Assembly: GCF_024323335.1 (NCBI RefSeq) | Contig: NC_066580.1 | Coordinates: 439,276,351 to 439,340,350, forward strand | Direction: 5' to 3' | Length of the DNA stretch: 64,000 bases | Source: Lathyrus oleraceus | Lineage: Eukaryota; Streptophyta; Magnoliopsida; Fabales; Fabaceae | Shown: positions 10,742 to 20,674 of the stretch, piece by piece | Layout: the number at the start of each line of letters is the position of its first letter | How positions within the stretch are numbered: position 1 is the stretch's first letter | Made by a program: the position numbers and the translations under genes | The notes under the pieces: model-generated | Told to the model about the DNA's origin: nothing | Seen by the model: only the letters and a program-made list of their open reading frames with translations | Databases searched by the model: none

Positions 10742-11946
10742 TGAAATTCTGGTATCAGATATGAGATGTCGAAGGTAATGTCACGACACTAATATCTGAG
10801 TAATGTAAACATGATAAAGATAGAGAATAGTAATGCAAGAGACACACACAATTGTTAACCCAGTTCGGTCCAACTCACCTACATCTGGGGGCTACCAAGC
10901 CAAGAAGGAAATTCACTAAAATAGAATCAGTTCAAAGACTCTCTGTACACTTCAACAAGTTACAGTCTTTCTCACCTAATCTCTACCCGTGCAATTTCTA
11001 CCTAAGCACTCTTAGATATGAGAACCCACTCACTTCCCTACAATCACACCTGTGATCTTAAACAACAATCCCTTGAGAAAAGAAAACACTTTTCAATAAC
11101 ACACTCTTGATTTTACTTCACAGTTTCAATCAAGAAGACACACTCTTGATCTTGCTTAACAGCTTTGATCAAGAAGACACACACTTGATCTTGCTTCACA
11201 GCTTTTATCAAGTAGACACACACTCTTGCTTAACAGCTTTAGAGTGACAAATTACAACCACAAATCAGACCAATTGAACCATCAATGGATGACTTGAATG
11301 GCTTACAAGTCTCACGACTAAACAAGACACAAACCCTAGCTCTCTCTCAATATTTCGCTCAGTATTGGTTGTGTGTTAAAACAGGTTTTCCAAGTCCCTT
11401 TTTATAGAAGCATCAACTGGGCTTGGACATCTTGAAAACCCTAAATCTATTTTCCAATCAAATCTTCTCATGACAGCTGGTTAGATCTCCTTGGAAAATA
11501 AGTAAATCAGGTTGTAATCCATGATTGAATGCGCCTGCAAATCAGATCTTCAATCATACATAGATTGCCATTAATTGTGCAATCACAAAATAGATAACAT
11601 TCACTATAAATGTTCTGTGTACAGGATGTCATGACATCGGGTCTGACATCCTGGAGTAATTCCTGCATAATTCCATAACTCCATTTATAACTTCCAGCAG
11701 GTACATACATATCAGATGCCATGACATTGTGTATGACATCTTGAAACAATCCTGCATGATCATGTCTTCTATTTGGACTCCAGCAGGTACACATCATCAG
11801 ATTTATGTCATTCTGAAACAATCCTGCATGATCATGTTCTTGAACTCCATCAGGTACATAGGATATCTCATGTTAAGACATCACACATAACATCTTGTGA
11901 ACACTCTTTGTTTTACCGAAATTTCTGCCAACACTTAGAATCAACA
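10742..11946 (-). repeat. CopA 3' LTR
   Basis: Matches 51160-52364 at equal length. On the minus strand a TATA box (TATAAAAAGGG) lies near 11398-11407. Between about 11080 and 11240 it contains four diverged repeats of about 41 bp built on CTTGATC...GATCAAG, which can fold as hairpins. It contains the 14-bp palindrome GATGTCATGACATC near 11628. Confidence 0.92.
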
Positions 11947-12710
11947 AACTCCCCATTCGGCAAATTTTGGCTAAAACATATATCTGTCCTTTTTGTTCAT
12001 AAGAAAACTATCAGCAGTTAAACAGCATAACAGTAGTTTAAATAGCAGCAGAAGTAAATACAATTACTAGTTATAGCTACTAGTAATACACACATGCACA
12101 AGGGTACTTCTCCTCCCCCTAAATATGTGCAACACAAACAAAATTTCTAGTTATGGATGTAACTAGTAAGACACACAAATGCACAAGGGTACTACTTCTC
12201 CCCCTAAATCTATGCATCACTAACATCTCCTTTGATAATAACAACACTTATAACCACAACACCTGTAACAATCAGAATGTCATTCTGACATCTGCTTCAA
12301 CATCAACACCTGTGCACCATATCAGACATCCCCTTTGACATCTGTAAACAGAACAACATTCTGTTTAACAATAGTTGCCCATCTGTTCAGCCACATACAT
12401 CTCCTCACAACTCCACATCTTTAACTGCTCCACATAAACACTTCTCCCCCTTTTTAGCCAAAAGTTGACCAAAGGTGACCAATTAGAAAAAATAAACGTC
12501 AATTATCCTAGCAGAGAATGTCAGCACAGATGTCATAACATTAAAAATGTTAAAACATAATTGTTCAGGAGATACATACCACCATTATACACAGTTGTGA
12601 TAGCTGAGATAATGAACAAATCCATGGAACTCATCAAGAGCCCAAAATATTACAAAAAGGCATCAATAAGGACTGCCACAAATTACACATTTTTCAAAAA
12701 AAACAATAAA
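11947..12710 (-). other. CopA 3' non-coding region with two polypurine tracts
   Basis: The polypurine tract next to the LTR is AATGGGGAGTT (minus strand, 11947-11957). A second tract, AAAAAGGGGGAGAAG, lies near 12440-12455. In between, two related copies of about 85 bp (about 12070-12215) carry a CTCCCCCTAAAT motif. There is no env-like ORF, unlike CopB and CopD. The region continues across the CopB insertion at 46302-46409. Confidence 0.7.
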
Positions 12711-12715
12711 ACTTC

Positions 12716-13980
12716 TGTAGGTGTTTAATTGGCTGCATTGTATGGTAAAACACTAGCTAGATTCTAATGTCTTGACTGATGTCATGACATGCTGAGTAGT
12801 GAACTGCAGGATTAGCTAATACAGGATTTATTGAATGTCAAACTGGATGTTATGACATTCATCCCTGTCAGCAGATACTGAGGAATAGAACAGGTGATGT
12901 TCTATTATAACTCAGTAGTTATTGTCAGTCTGCTTATCAAGAGGATAACAGACCTGATGTAAGTCTCTATGTGTGAATGTCAAAATTGGATGTTTTGACA
13001 TTTATTAATGTACGCTGATACTGAAGCATGGACAGATTGATTCTGTACAGTACAGCAAATTGTACAGTCTGTTTTCAGGAAAAACAGACTTAGCATATGG
13101 TCCTTGATTTGGATGTCAAACTGAATGTTGTGACATTCATTCCTGACAGCATATGCTATATTGTAGGTTGTTTAGTTTTTCTGTTTCAGCATTTTTCTCA
13201 GGCTATTCTTCAGGGATTCAACAGCTGAGAGAAAATCCAGGAAACCAACAACCAAGCTACATTTAATGAACCTAACAAATAGCCTATTTGTTAGTAACCT
13301 AGATATGGAATTTAGAGGAACTCGCGTGACCTAAAATTCAGGAGAATACAAGTACAAGACCCAAGTGCTGCAATATAAAAGGATGGCAATCCTTCATTCA
13401 GAACTGGGGATTTTGAGGCGTGAAGATTTAGTGTGTTCATCATACTTCACTGCTGTATTTTTGTGAGTCTTGTGTTAGACATATCTTGTAAGCCAAGCTA
13501 TTATCACATAGATGATTGCATTGGTATAGGGTGTTCATTGAGTTGTAAGTGTTGTGTCACTCTAAGCTTTTAAGCGTGAGTGCTGTGTATCTTGATTAAA
13601 GCTGTTAAGCACAATCAAGAGTTGTTTGAAGTGTGACTTCATAATTGTCTTTAATATTGATTAAAGGTAGTAATCACTGAGGTGATTGAGGGGGAGTGAG
13701 TAGGAACTCTGATCTTAGTGTAAGATTGAAATTGCATTGGGTAGGGATTAAGTGAAGAGTTGTAAACAGGGGAGTTTAGCTTTGAATTAATACTACTAAT
13801 AGTGGATTTCCTCCCTGGCTTGGTAGCCCCCAGACGTAGGTCATGTTGGACTGAACTGGGTAAACAATTACTTGTGTTATTTACTGCACTTACTTTTAAG
13901 TTCTCCATAATTCTTGTCTGTGCAGAATTGGATGTCATAACAACCCGTGTGACATCGAAAGTCTGATAACTAGAATTTCA
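12716..13980 (+). repeat. CopB 5' LTR
   Basis: A 1265-bp LTR beginning TGTAGG and ending TTTCA. U3 holds three diverged repeats spaced about 140 bp, each with an inverted pair GAATGTCA / TGACATTC-like (12833-12860, 12975-13003, 13111-13138). The 3' third is related to the CopA LTR, so the two belong to sister subfamilies. Confidence 0.92.
13372..13382 (+). promoter_or_regulatory. CopB LTR TATA box
   Basis: AATATAAAAGG is the only strong TATA match in the LTR. It is followed by a small hairpin-forming GGATGGCAATCC. Transcription would start about 30 bp downstream and mark the U3/R border. Confidence 0.65.
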
Positions 13981-13982
13981 AT

Positions 13983-13994
13983 TGGCATCAGAGC
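13983..13994 (+). other. CopB primer binding site, initiator tRNA-Met type
   Basis: TGGCATCAGAGC follows the LTR by two bases. It differs by one base from the TGGTATCAGAGC that is complementary to plant initiator tRNA-Met, the usual primer of this lineage. Confidence 0.8.
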
Positions 13995-14050
13995 AGGCAC
14001 CCTGCCTGTTAATTTCTGGGTGAGATCTAGGGAAGTTACTTTCTAGTACC

Positions 14051-15640
14051 ATGGACAAGGATATAAGACACTCAAATAGACCACCCATGTTGGATGGCTC
14101 TAACTATGATGACTGGAAGCCTCGTATGATAGCCTTCTTAAGGTCTCTAGATAGCAAAGTCTGGAGAGCTGTCAACAAAGGATGGGAACATCCAACGAAG
14201 ACAGGTGAAGATGGAGTCAGTGTGGAGATTCCTGAAGAAGAGTGGGACAAGGAGCAAGAGGCATTAGCCCTTGGAAATTCTAAGGCCTTGAATGCATTGT
14301 TCAATGGAATCAATAAAAACATCTTCAGACTGGTGCACCACTGTGAGCTGGCTAAGGAAGTTTGGGATACCCTCAAGATAACTCATGAAGGTACCTCCAA
14401 GGTGAAGATGTCCAAACTTCAGATGCTGACCACCAAGTTTGAAAATCTGAGGATGAAAGAGGATGAGACTATTCATGACTTTCACATGAATATTCTTGAG
14501 ATTGCAAACATCTCTGGTGGCCTAGGTGAGAAAATGGCGGAAGAGAAACTTGTAAGAAAGATTCTCAGGTTTTTACCTAAGAGATTTTCTATGAAGGTCA
14601 CAACCATAGAAGAGGCTCAAGACATCTGCAATATGAAGGTGGATGAGCTCATTGGTTCTCTCCAAACCTTTGAAATGGGCATGTGTGAGAATGTTGAAAA
14701 GAAGAACAAAAGCGTAGCTTTTGTATCAAATACTGTAGATGAGTCAGAAGCAGGATATACTGAAGGTGATGAAAGCATATCAGAAGCCATAGCCATGCTT
14801 GGAAGACAGTTCAACAAGTTCATAAAGAAAGTTGATCAGCAGGGTAGACCTAATGTTAAGAACTCTTCATATGACATCAGTAGAAATTCAAAATATGAAG
14901 AGAAGGTCACTCAAGGCAAGGGAATCCAGTGCCATGGATGTGAAGGGTATGGTCATATTAAAGCTGAATGCCCTACCTTTCTCAAAATGCAAAAGAAAGG
15001 GATGTCTGTCACCTGGTCAGAAGGAGACTCTGAGAGTGAATCTGAAGAAGAATCTGAAGAAGAATCTGCCAAACATGTCACTGCTCTGACCAGTGTCTGT
15101 GCCTCAGATGATGATTCAAGCGGAGAGGAGCTTACCTTGGATGAACTTGCTGCTTCATATAAAGAACTATGTGTTAAAAGTGCAAAAGTGTGTATCCAAG
15201 GAGAAAAGCAGAAGAAACTCATCAAAGAGCTGGAAGCTGAGAAACAAAAGCAGCTGAAAGTCATAGAGGGTCTGAATGGTGAAATATCTTTGCTGACATC
15301 TAAGCTAGAACAAATGACTAAATCCATCAGAATGATGAATAAAGGAACTGACACCTTGGAAGAGATTCTAAAGGTGGGACAGAAGTCAGGAACCATGTCT
15401 GGTTTAGGCCTTGCTAAGAAATCGTCAACTGAACTCAAAAGAGCTAAGGCTGAAGTTCAAAAATTCAAGCTGAAGTCACAACCGATGTCTCAACATCAGG
15501 GAACCAGAATGAGTAATCATCAGAAGAAGAAATTTCAGAGATGGAGATGTCATTACTGTGGTAGATTTGGTCACATAAAACCCTTCTGCTACAGGCTGCA
15601 TGGTTATCCTAACCAGGCTACTCTAGTCAGACCTAAGTAA
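14051..15640 (+). CDS. gag: CopB Gag, 529 aa open frame
   Basis: The start is the first ATG after the primer site. The N-terminal 60 residues look like a DUF4219 region (LDGSNYDDWKPRM). A UBN2/copia-gag capsid domain follows to about residue 210. Two CCHC zinc knuckles of the form C-x2-C-x4-H-x4-C lie near residues 298-311 and 502-515. A Lys/Glu-rich coiled-coil segment lies between them (about 375-440). The zinc knuckles would bind genomic RNA in the particle. A TAA at 15638-15640 ends the frame, but the same frame continues directly into the protease, so in the parent gag and pol were one polyprotein. Confidence 0.85.
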   Translation: MDKDIRHSNRPPMLDGSNYDDWKPRMIAFLRSLDSKVWRAVNKGWEHPTKTGEDGVSVEIPEEEWDKEQEALALGNSKALNALFNGINKNIFRLVHHCELAKEVWDTLKITHEGTSKVKMSKLQMLTTKFENLRMKEDETIHDFHMNILEIANISGGLGEKMAEEKLVRKILRFLPKRFSMKVTTIEEAQDICNMKVDELIGSLQTFEMGMCENVEKKNKSVAFVSNTVDESEAGYTEGDESISEAIAMLGRQFNKFIKKVDQQGRPNVKNSSYDISRNSKYEEKVTQGKGIQCHGCEGYGHIKAECPTFLKMQKKGMSVTWSEGDSESESEEESEEESAKHVTALTSVCASDDDSSGEELTLDELAASYKELCVKSAKVCIQGEKQKKLIKELEAEKQKQLKVIEGLNGEISLLTSKLEQMTKSIRMMNKGTDTLEEILKVGQKSGTMSGLGLAKKSSTELKRAKAEVQKFKLKSQPMSQHQGTRMSNHQKKKFQRWRCHYCGRFGHIKPFCYRLHGYPNQATLVRPK

Positions 15641-16576
15641 AGGGTTTCTAAGCACAATGCCCCCATTAAGAAACAAAAATGGGCTGCAAATCAGACACCT
15701 CAAGTCAGACCTAAGCAGCAGGCATCTAAGCTTAATCTCCCCGGTGAGAATCAACAATGTGTTGCTAAACTAGCTCACACATCTCCAAGAGCACCTACCA
15801 GACAAGACTGGTACTTTGATAATGGCTGCTCAAGACATATGACTGGGATAAGCAACCTAGTGGTGGATCTTCAACCCCATGTCACCAGGTATGTGAAATT
15901 TGGTGATGGAGCTAAAGGAGAAGTCCAGGGTGTTGGTAAGTTGGATTGTCCTGGAGTTCCAAAACTGAGTAATGTGCTGTTAGTAAAAGGACTAACTGCT
16001 AATCTCATCAGCATAAGCCAGTTATGTGACCAAGGATTCAATGTGAAATTCACTAGGGGAGGATGTGTGGTGTTGAATGGTTGCAATCAGGAAGTAATGA
16101 AAGGATCCAGATCTAAAGATAACTGTTATCTATGGGAATCTAGAGACTCACTCCACTCCTCCAAGTGCTCCTTAGCCAAGGGAGAGCTGGAAGTAAAGTT
16201 GGGACATGGAAGACTTGGACAACTTCATTTAAAAGGAATGAAGAAGATCATATCCAAGGGAGCAAGTAGAGTAATCCCAAATCTGCCTATGGATAAAAGA
16301 ACAAACAGTGGAAAATGTCTGATTGAAAGCTGTGAGTCATTGTCACTTATTGGTCATCATTCAAATGGTGCGGTAGCAAGGGGTAAACAGATGTGTGAAT
16401 CATTGTCATCTGCAGAAACTAAGTGCCTAGCTTCTGGTAGCAGGTGGACATCATTTGTATGGATGAACCTGATGCAGACTGAGTACAATGTCACTCAGAA
16501 TGTCATGACATTGGATGCCACTCAGTTTGAAAATGGTAGGGGCAAAGAGGGAATGTGCTCTTTTGAGAAATTATAG
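15641..16576 (+). pseudogene. pol: CopB pol remnant: protease, pre-integrase and RNase H scraps
   Basis: In the gag frame after the stop, a copia aspartic protease motif appears (WYFDNGCSRHMTG near 15810-15845). A gag-pre-integrase region follows (about 15960-16290). Integrase core and RT are absent. The text then moves to residues typical of RNase H (LSSAETKCLASGS near 16400) and, after another skip, to the final residues of pol (DATQFE near 16520). At least three in-frame deletions have compacted about 3.5 kb of pol into under 1 kb while leaving it open to 16576. It is not an active polymerase. Confidence 0.8.
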
Positions 16577-16596
16577 CAACTAATGATGTTAGTTAG

Positions 16597-18557
16597 TGTC
16601 ATACCCCAAAATTTGCCCATTAATATTTTAAGACATTTTTCAGGGCATTCCGACTCATTTTTATGACACTGATCTTAAAGGAACAAAGGGCCAGCTCACG
16701 AATGGCCCAATCCAGACAATGGCCCAAACTGGCCTGTTCGCTACACGCTCGGCTAGCGAACGTTCGCTACACGTTCGCTACACGCTCGCCTAGCGAAGCT
16801 GACAGACAACAGAAAATTTCGGGCTTCATTCTGAGCCCATTAGGTCATCAAAGGAGTATTATAAATACCCCAACTACAGAACGAAAAGGGGAGGACGAAA
16901 AACGGAGGAAGACGGACGGAAACCCTGGCACAGAAACCCTGGAGGCTATTTTAGAGAGTTCCGAGTGAAGAAACCCTGAAGGCCGCTCCTCCGCTCCGAA
17001 GCTACCGCCGCCCAACTCCATCCGATACCAAAAGCGATCAGTCTCTTCAACATAGCAGCTTAGTTGCAAGCAGGTTTGCGCATCACTATTGTTTTATGCT
17101 TTTAATTTGTAAATCTCTAAATACATAATGCATCATGATTGAATTTTTGGATATGTAATTAGACTTTGCATGTGAATTCCAGTACGCCTGAATATCCTGA
17201 GTGTTTGACCATATTATTTCTGTAATTGAATGCAATAAGGCATGCAACATGCTGAGATCATACTGTTCTGAAATTCAAAACCCGCAGCCGCTCGCTAGCA
17301 CATCGTTAAGCGAGCATGTAGCGAGCATTCGCTAGGACCTCGCTAGGCGAGGCAGAGGCGAACGGGACAGCCGTTGATATTTATTATGTCCTATGCGTAA
17401 CCTGATCTATTCTATGTTAATTATGCACTATTTTGCCTGACATTCATGCTGCTGTGTTTTCTTTTGCGGTGTAATCCTCGATTGCACCCTGATTGGTATT
17501 CTAACCCGTTTGCTGAATTTTGTAAAGGTTCACATATCCCAGGAAAAGAGTGTTGTTTAGGCCTTCCACTTTATTTGTGGGATACCCTTATGAAGATCCA
17601 CCCTAAATTGCTTAATTAATTTTAATGTATTAATTTTAATGTATTAATTTTAATGTATTGATTTTAATATGGAGATTCATCCTAATCACCTAATTGACTT
17701 TAAAATATGGCCTTTAAACATGTGATTTTGAACCTCTCTTTGCGGCCTTACGATATTACGGTACCACGGTCATGTTCCGCGAATGTGGGGATACACTTAG
17801 CAATGGCCCTTCGATTAAATCATCATAAAATAAATCATAGTCCCTCGGATGTTGCCTTCGAATATATGATTTCGTCCCTCGATGACCCTTCGGTGTAGCC
17901 TACGGTTAAATGATGATCGTCCCTTCGAATGCTAAGGTATCCTTACAACTGTTGCCTTCAATGACCAATCGATGACCCTACGATGACCCTTTTACATCCA
18001 AAGGATAAAACTACTTACTTCTCAATAGTAAGGACAGTTTTACCCTCATAAGGATAGGAAATGCCCGGAAAGACCTCGGACAGGTATAACCCTTAATTGC
18101 TCATTCATAACCTAAAATACTTTTCACACATTTCAAAACATCCTTTTTAGAAAATCACCACTCGGCATACATTCGTACTAGGATCATTGCCGAGTTATAT
18201 TTTTCTAAACGACTTTCAAAACTAAACGAGATAACCACTTTGTATACATTCATACGAGAATCATTACAAAGTTAAATTCTCCATTTTCAAAACATCTCCT
18301 ACACATTTCTCAAACACTTTTTCAAACTAGAAAAACATAAATGATTGAGCAATTAAGAGCCCATGGATAACCATGGATACAAAGGGCGCTAACACCTTCC
18401 CTTTGTATAATGTACCTCCCGAACCTAAGAATCTAAATTAAGGTCTTTCCTGTTCTTTTCCACCTTTCCTTATTGGATAAAAGAAAAGTCGGTGGCGACT
18501 CTTGCTAACCGCGACATTGCGATTAAAAACACATTAAAGTCAGTTCACCGTATGACA
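16597..18557 (+). repeat. OgrP 5' LTR
   Basis: Starts TGTCATACCCC and ends CGTATGACA. It contains two CpG-rich clusters of TTCGCTA/TAGCGAA-type words (about 16738-16797 and 17285-17360) in otherwise AT-rich DNA. A short TTAATTTTAATGTA repeat lies near 17616-17670, and inverted pieces lie near 18160-18290. Confidence 0.93.
16859..16867 (+). promoter_or_regulatory. OgrP LTR TATA box
   Basis: TTATAAATA follows the first CGCTAG-rich cluster by about 60 bp. Downstream (16920-16980) are three AAACCCTG words in the putative R region. The same order is seen in the OgrM LTRs. Confidence 0.7.
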
Positions 18558-18561
18558 GAAC

Positions 18562-18578
18562 TGGCGACTCCACTGGGG
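18562..18578 (+). other. OgrP primer binding site
   Basis: TGGCGACTCCACTGGGG, four bases after the LTR, matches the primer site described for Ogre elements (assigned to tRNA-Arg). OgrM has a close variant. Confidence 0.75.
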
Positions 18579-19345
18579 AATACAAAGAGAGGTCACCTTA
18601 AAAAAATCATTTATGCTTTAAATCGTTCCTTCTTTTAAGGGTATTTTTGAGTGAAAGATCCTACACCCGGATCTAGTGTACCTTAGGTAAGTAGCAATAG
18701 ATCATCGCGACTATCCGGCGTATACTGGAATGGTTAAAATGATGGCTACGGTTAATGTGACACTTTGGATGTCCTGATGTTCCTCATGTTCACTTGAGGA
18801 AAAATTTGGCTTCCGCGTGGTGTCATTAAAGCATTAACCAGACCTTTAGAACCCTAATTGACTCATCCTGGCCATTAGAAAGTAGTGAGATAACTGACTT
18901 CGGTTCCGACTGGGGTTGGTTGAGACTCGATACTACACTCTTTGAGATTGGACTTTAGGGAAGCTTCGGTCAACCACTTGGTGTTGCACTGAAGTGGACT
19001 TAAAGGAAGGTCGGTGATTTGAGATCCTTCTAGAACCCGGTTACTATTCTAGGACAGGTTGAACCAACTAAACTTCAGTGGGGAGGGTACTTACCTATGG
19101 AACTCATGCAAGCCTTAAAACCTAGGAATGATGGTTGTGTGACGTACTTGTGCTTGTTATTTATTTAACCTCATAACATCATAACATCTTAACATCATAA
19201 CATCATGACATCATGGCATTGTACTAACCATTTCAAGGACTTTAAAACATTGAAAACATGTCATACATTGCATAGCATGACATAACATTGCATAACAGGT
19301 ACTCTAAGGGATCAATGTTCTCACGGTTTTCCTCCAAACAGAAAA
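18579..19345 (+). other. OgrP leader without ORF1
   Basis: In OgrM the corresponding place codes for ORF1. Here no long ORF is present and the sequence looks different. The last 120 bp (about 19165-19285) is a simple run of ACATCATA/CATTGCATA-type words. I see no gene. Confidence 0.6.
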
Positions 19346-20449
19346 ATGGATCTCGAACAAACTGTCAAAGATCTCCAGACTCAGAATGCTCAATTCAAGG
19401 AGATGATGCTAAACTTATCCAAGGGGCAGGAGGAACTGAAGGCTCTCTTGCTCGAGAAGAAAAAGGACAAGAAACCTGTGAGTTACATTAACCCGGGAAG
19501 AAGGCTTAAAGGACAGGCCATGGGAGTCAAAATCAGAATTCCGAAGGATCAAGAAGAGGAAACAGAGACAGATTCAGAAGATGAGAATGTTGATCTCTTC
19601 AACCCTGAGGACGACAATGAAGATTATGAAGATGAACAGTACTCTCCAAGAGATGGCAAGTACAAGTTGCTGGAAGAACGTATGCTAGCTATGGAAGGTC
19701 AGAGGGCGACCGGTCTGGATTTCGAAAGCCTAGGTCTGGTCTCTGGTGTGGTCGTTCCCCGCAAATTCAAGGTCCCCGCTTTCACTAAGTATGATGGGGC
19801 ATCTTGTCCTCAGATGCATCTGAGAGCTTATGTGAGAAAGATTCAGCCGTATACCACTGATAGGAAACTGTGGATTCATTTCTTCCAAGAAAGTCTGTCT
19901 GGCACACAGTTAGAATGGTACTATCAGCTCGAGAGCTCTGACATCCGCACCTGGACTGATTTAGCGACAGCTTTCTACAAGCACTACCAGTATAATTCTG
20001 AATTAGCGCATACTCGGCTACAGTTGCAGAATATGACTATGGGATCTAAAGAAAGCTTCAAAGAATATGCTCAAAAATGGAGAGATTTGGCGGGAAGAGT
20101 CAAACCCCCTATGACTGATCGAGAATTAGTGGACATGTTCATGAGCACACTGACCGGCCCATTCTACAGCCATCTATTGAGAAGCTCCTCATCGGGTTTC
20201 ATTGAACTTATATTAACTGGTGAACATGTTGAAAGCGGAATTCGAAGTGGAAAGATACAGGTGGCTATCTTTGATCCTCCGGAGACTCCTGATGTCATCA
20301 CTGCTCCTCCGCCGAATCATGACGAGACTGTCAATGCTGTGGAAGATACTGATAACGATTGCGACCTGGATAGCTGGATTTTCCCAACAATTGGTGACGG
20401 ACTCAATAATTGGAAGGCTGAAGACACTATCCCGATTTCCTTTAGTTAG
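19346..20449 (+). CDS. gag: OgrP truncated Gag-Pro, 367 aa
   Basis: The start at 19346 matches the gag start of OgrM (both begin with a short coiled coil, EQTVKDLQ). An acidic region follows near residues 65-105. The capsid (Retrotrans_gag) domain with FTKYDGASCP, WYYQLE and FKEYAQKWRDLAGRV lies at about 145-270. After KIQ near residue 310 the frame jumps to DPPETP. After HDETVNAV it jumps again to the end of the gag-pro frame (DCDLDSWIFP). Compared with the complete frame in OgrM, the zinc-knuckle-like part and the aspartic protease are lost in two in-frame deletions. The terminal stop is one codon earlier than in OgrM. Confidence 0.75.
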   Translation: MDLEQTVKDLQTQNAQFKEMMLNLSKGQEELKALLLEKKKDKKPVSYINPGRRLKGQAMGVKIRIPKDQEEETETDSEDENVDLFNPEDDNEDYEDEQYSPRDGKYKLLEERMLAMEGQRATGLDFESLGLVSGVVVPRKFKVPAFTKYDGASCPQMHLRAYVRKIQPYTTDRKLWIHFFQESLSGTQLEWYYQLESSDIRTWTDLATAFYKHYQYNSELAHTRLQLQNMTMGSKESFKEYAQKWRDLAGRVKPPMTDRELVDMFMSTLTGPFYSHLLRSSSSGFIELILTGEHVESGIRSGKIQVAIFDPPETPDVITAPPPNHDETVNAVEDTDNDCDLDSWIFPTIGDGLNNWKAEDTIPISFS

Positions 20450-20674
20450 GAGTAATTGTTATTGCTATTTTAGTATTTCAAAAGCATTGTGTCTATACCC
20501 AGGGCATAATAGCTAATTTTAAGGGTTTGTCATTTTCATAAGCATATTCATATTCAATAAATCAATGGACTTTTTGCATTCAAATATTGCGCTCTTTATC
20601 TTTCCTGTCATTTTTCAAACAAGCTATGTTTTCTTGCACACACTCACGTAACAATTTGCCGATCCATATCCACT
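20450..20674 (+). other. OgrP copy of the Ogre intron, acceptor lost
   Basis: Homologous to the putative intron of OgrM (37560-37797). The donor context GGAGTAATTG is kept. At the acceptor the AG seen in OgrM reads CG (TTTGCCGATCC), and the downstream ATG codon reads TTG. Splicing at the usual site should fail. Confidence 0.6.

Noticed and set aside
11507..11821. 104-codon minus-strand ORF repeated at 51925-52239
   Set aside because: Present in both CopA LTRs in the R/U5 part, with no domain. Judged an LTR by-product.
14953..15438. 161-codon minus-strand ORF
   Set aside because: A shadow of the Glu/Lys-rich coiled-coil part of the CopB gag, which gives long Ser/Phe-rich antisense frames.
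16663..16968. 101-codon ORF present in both OgrP LTRs (also 24708-25013)
   Set aside because: It lies within the LTR and runs across the CGCTAG clusters and the TATA box. Conservation between the two copies only reflects the recent LTR duplication.
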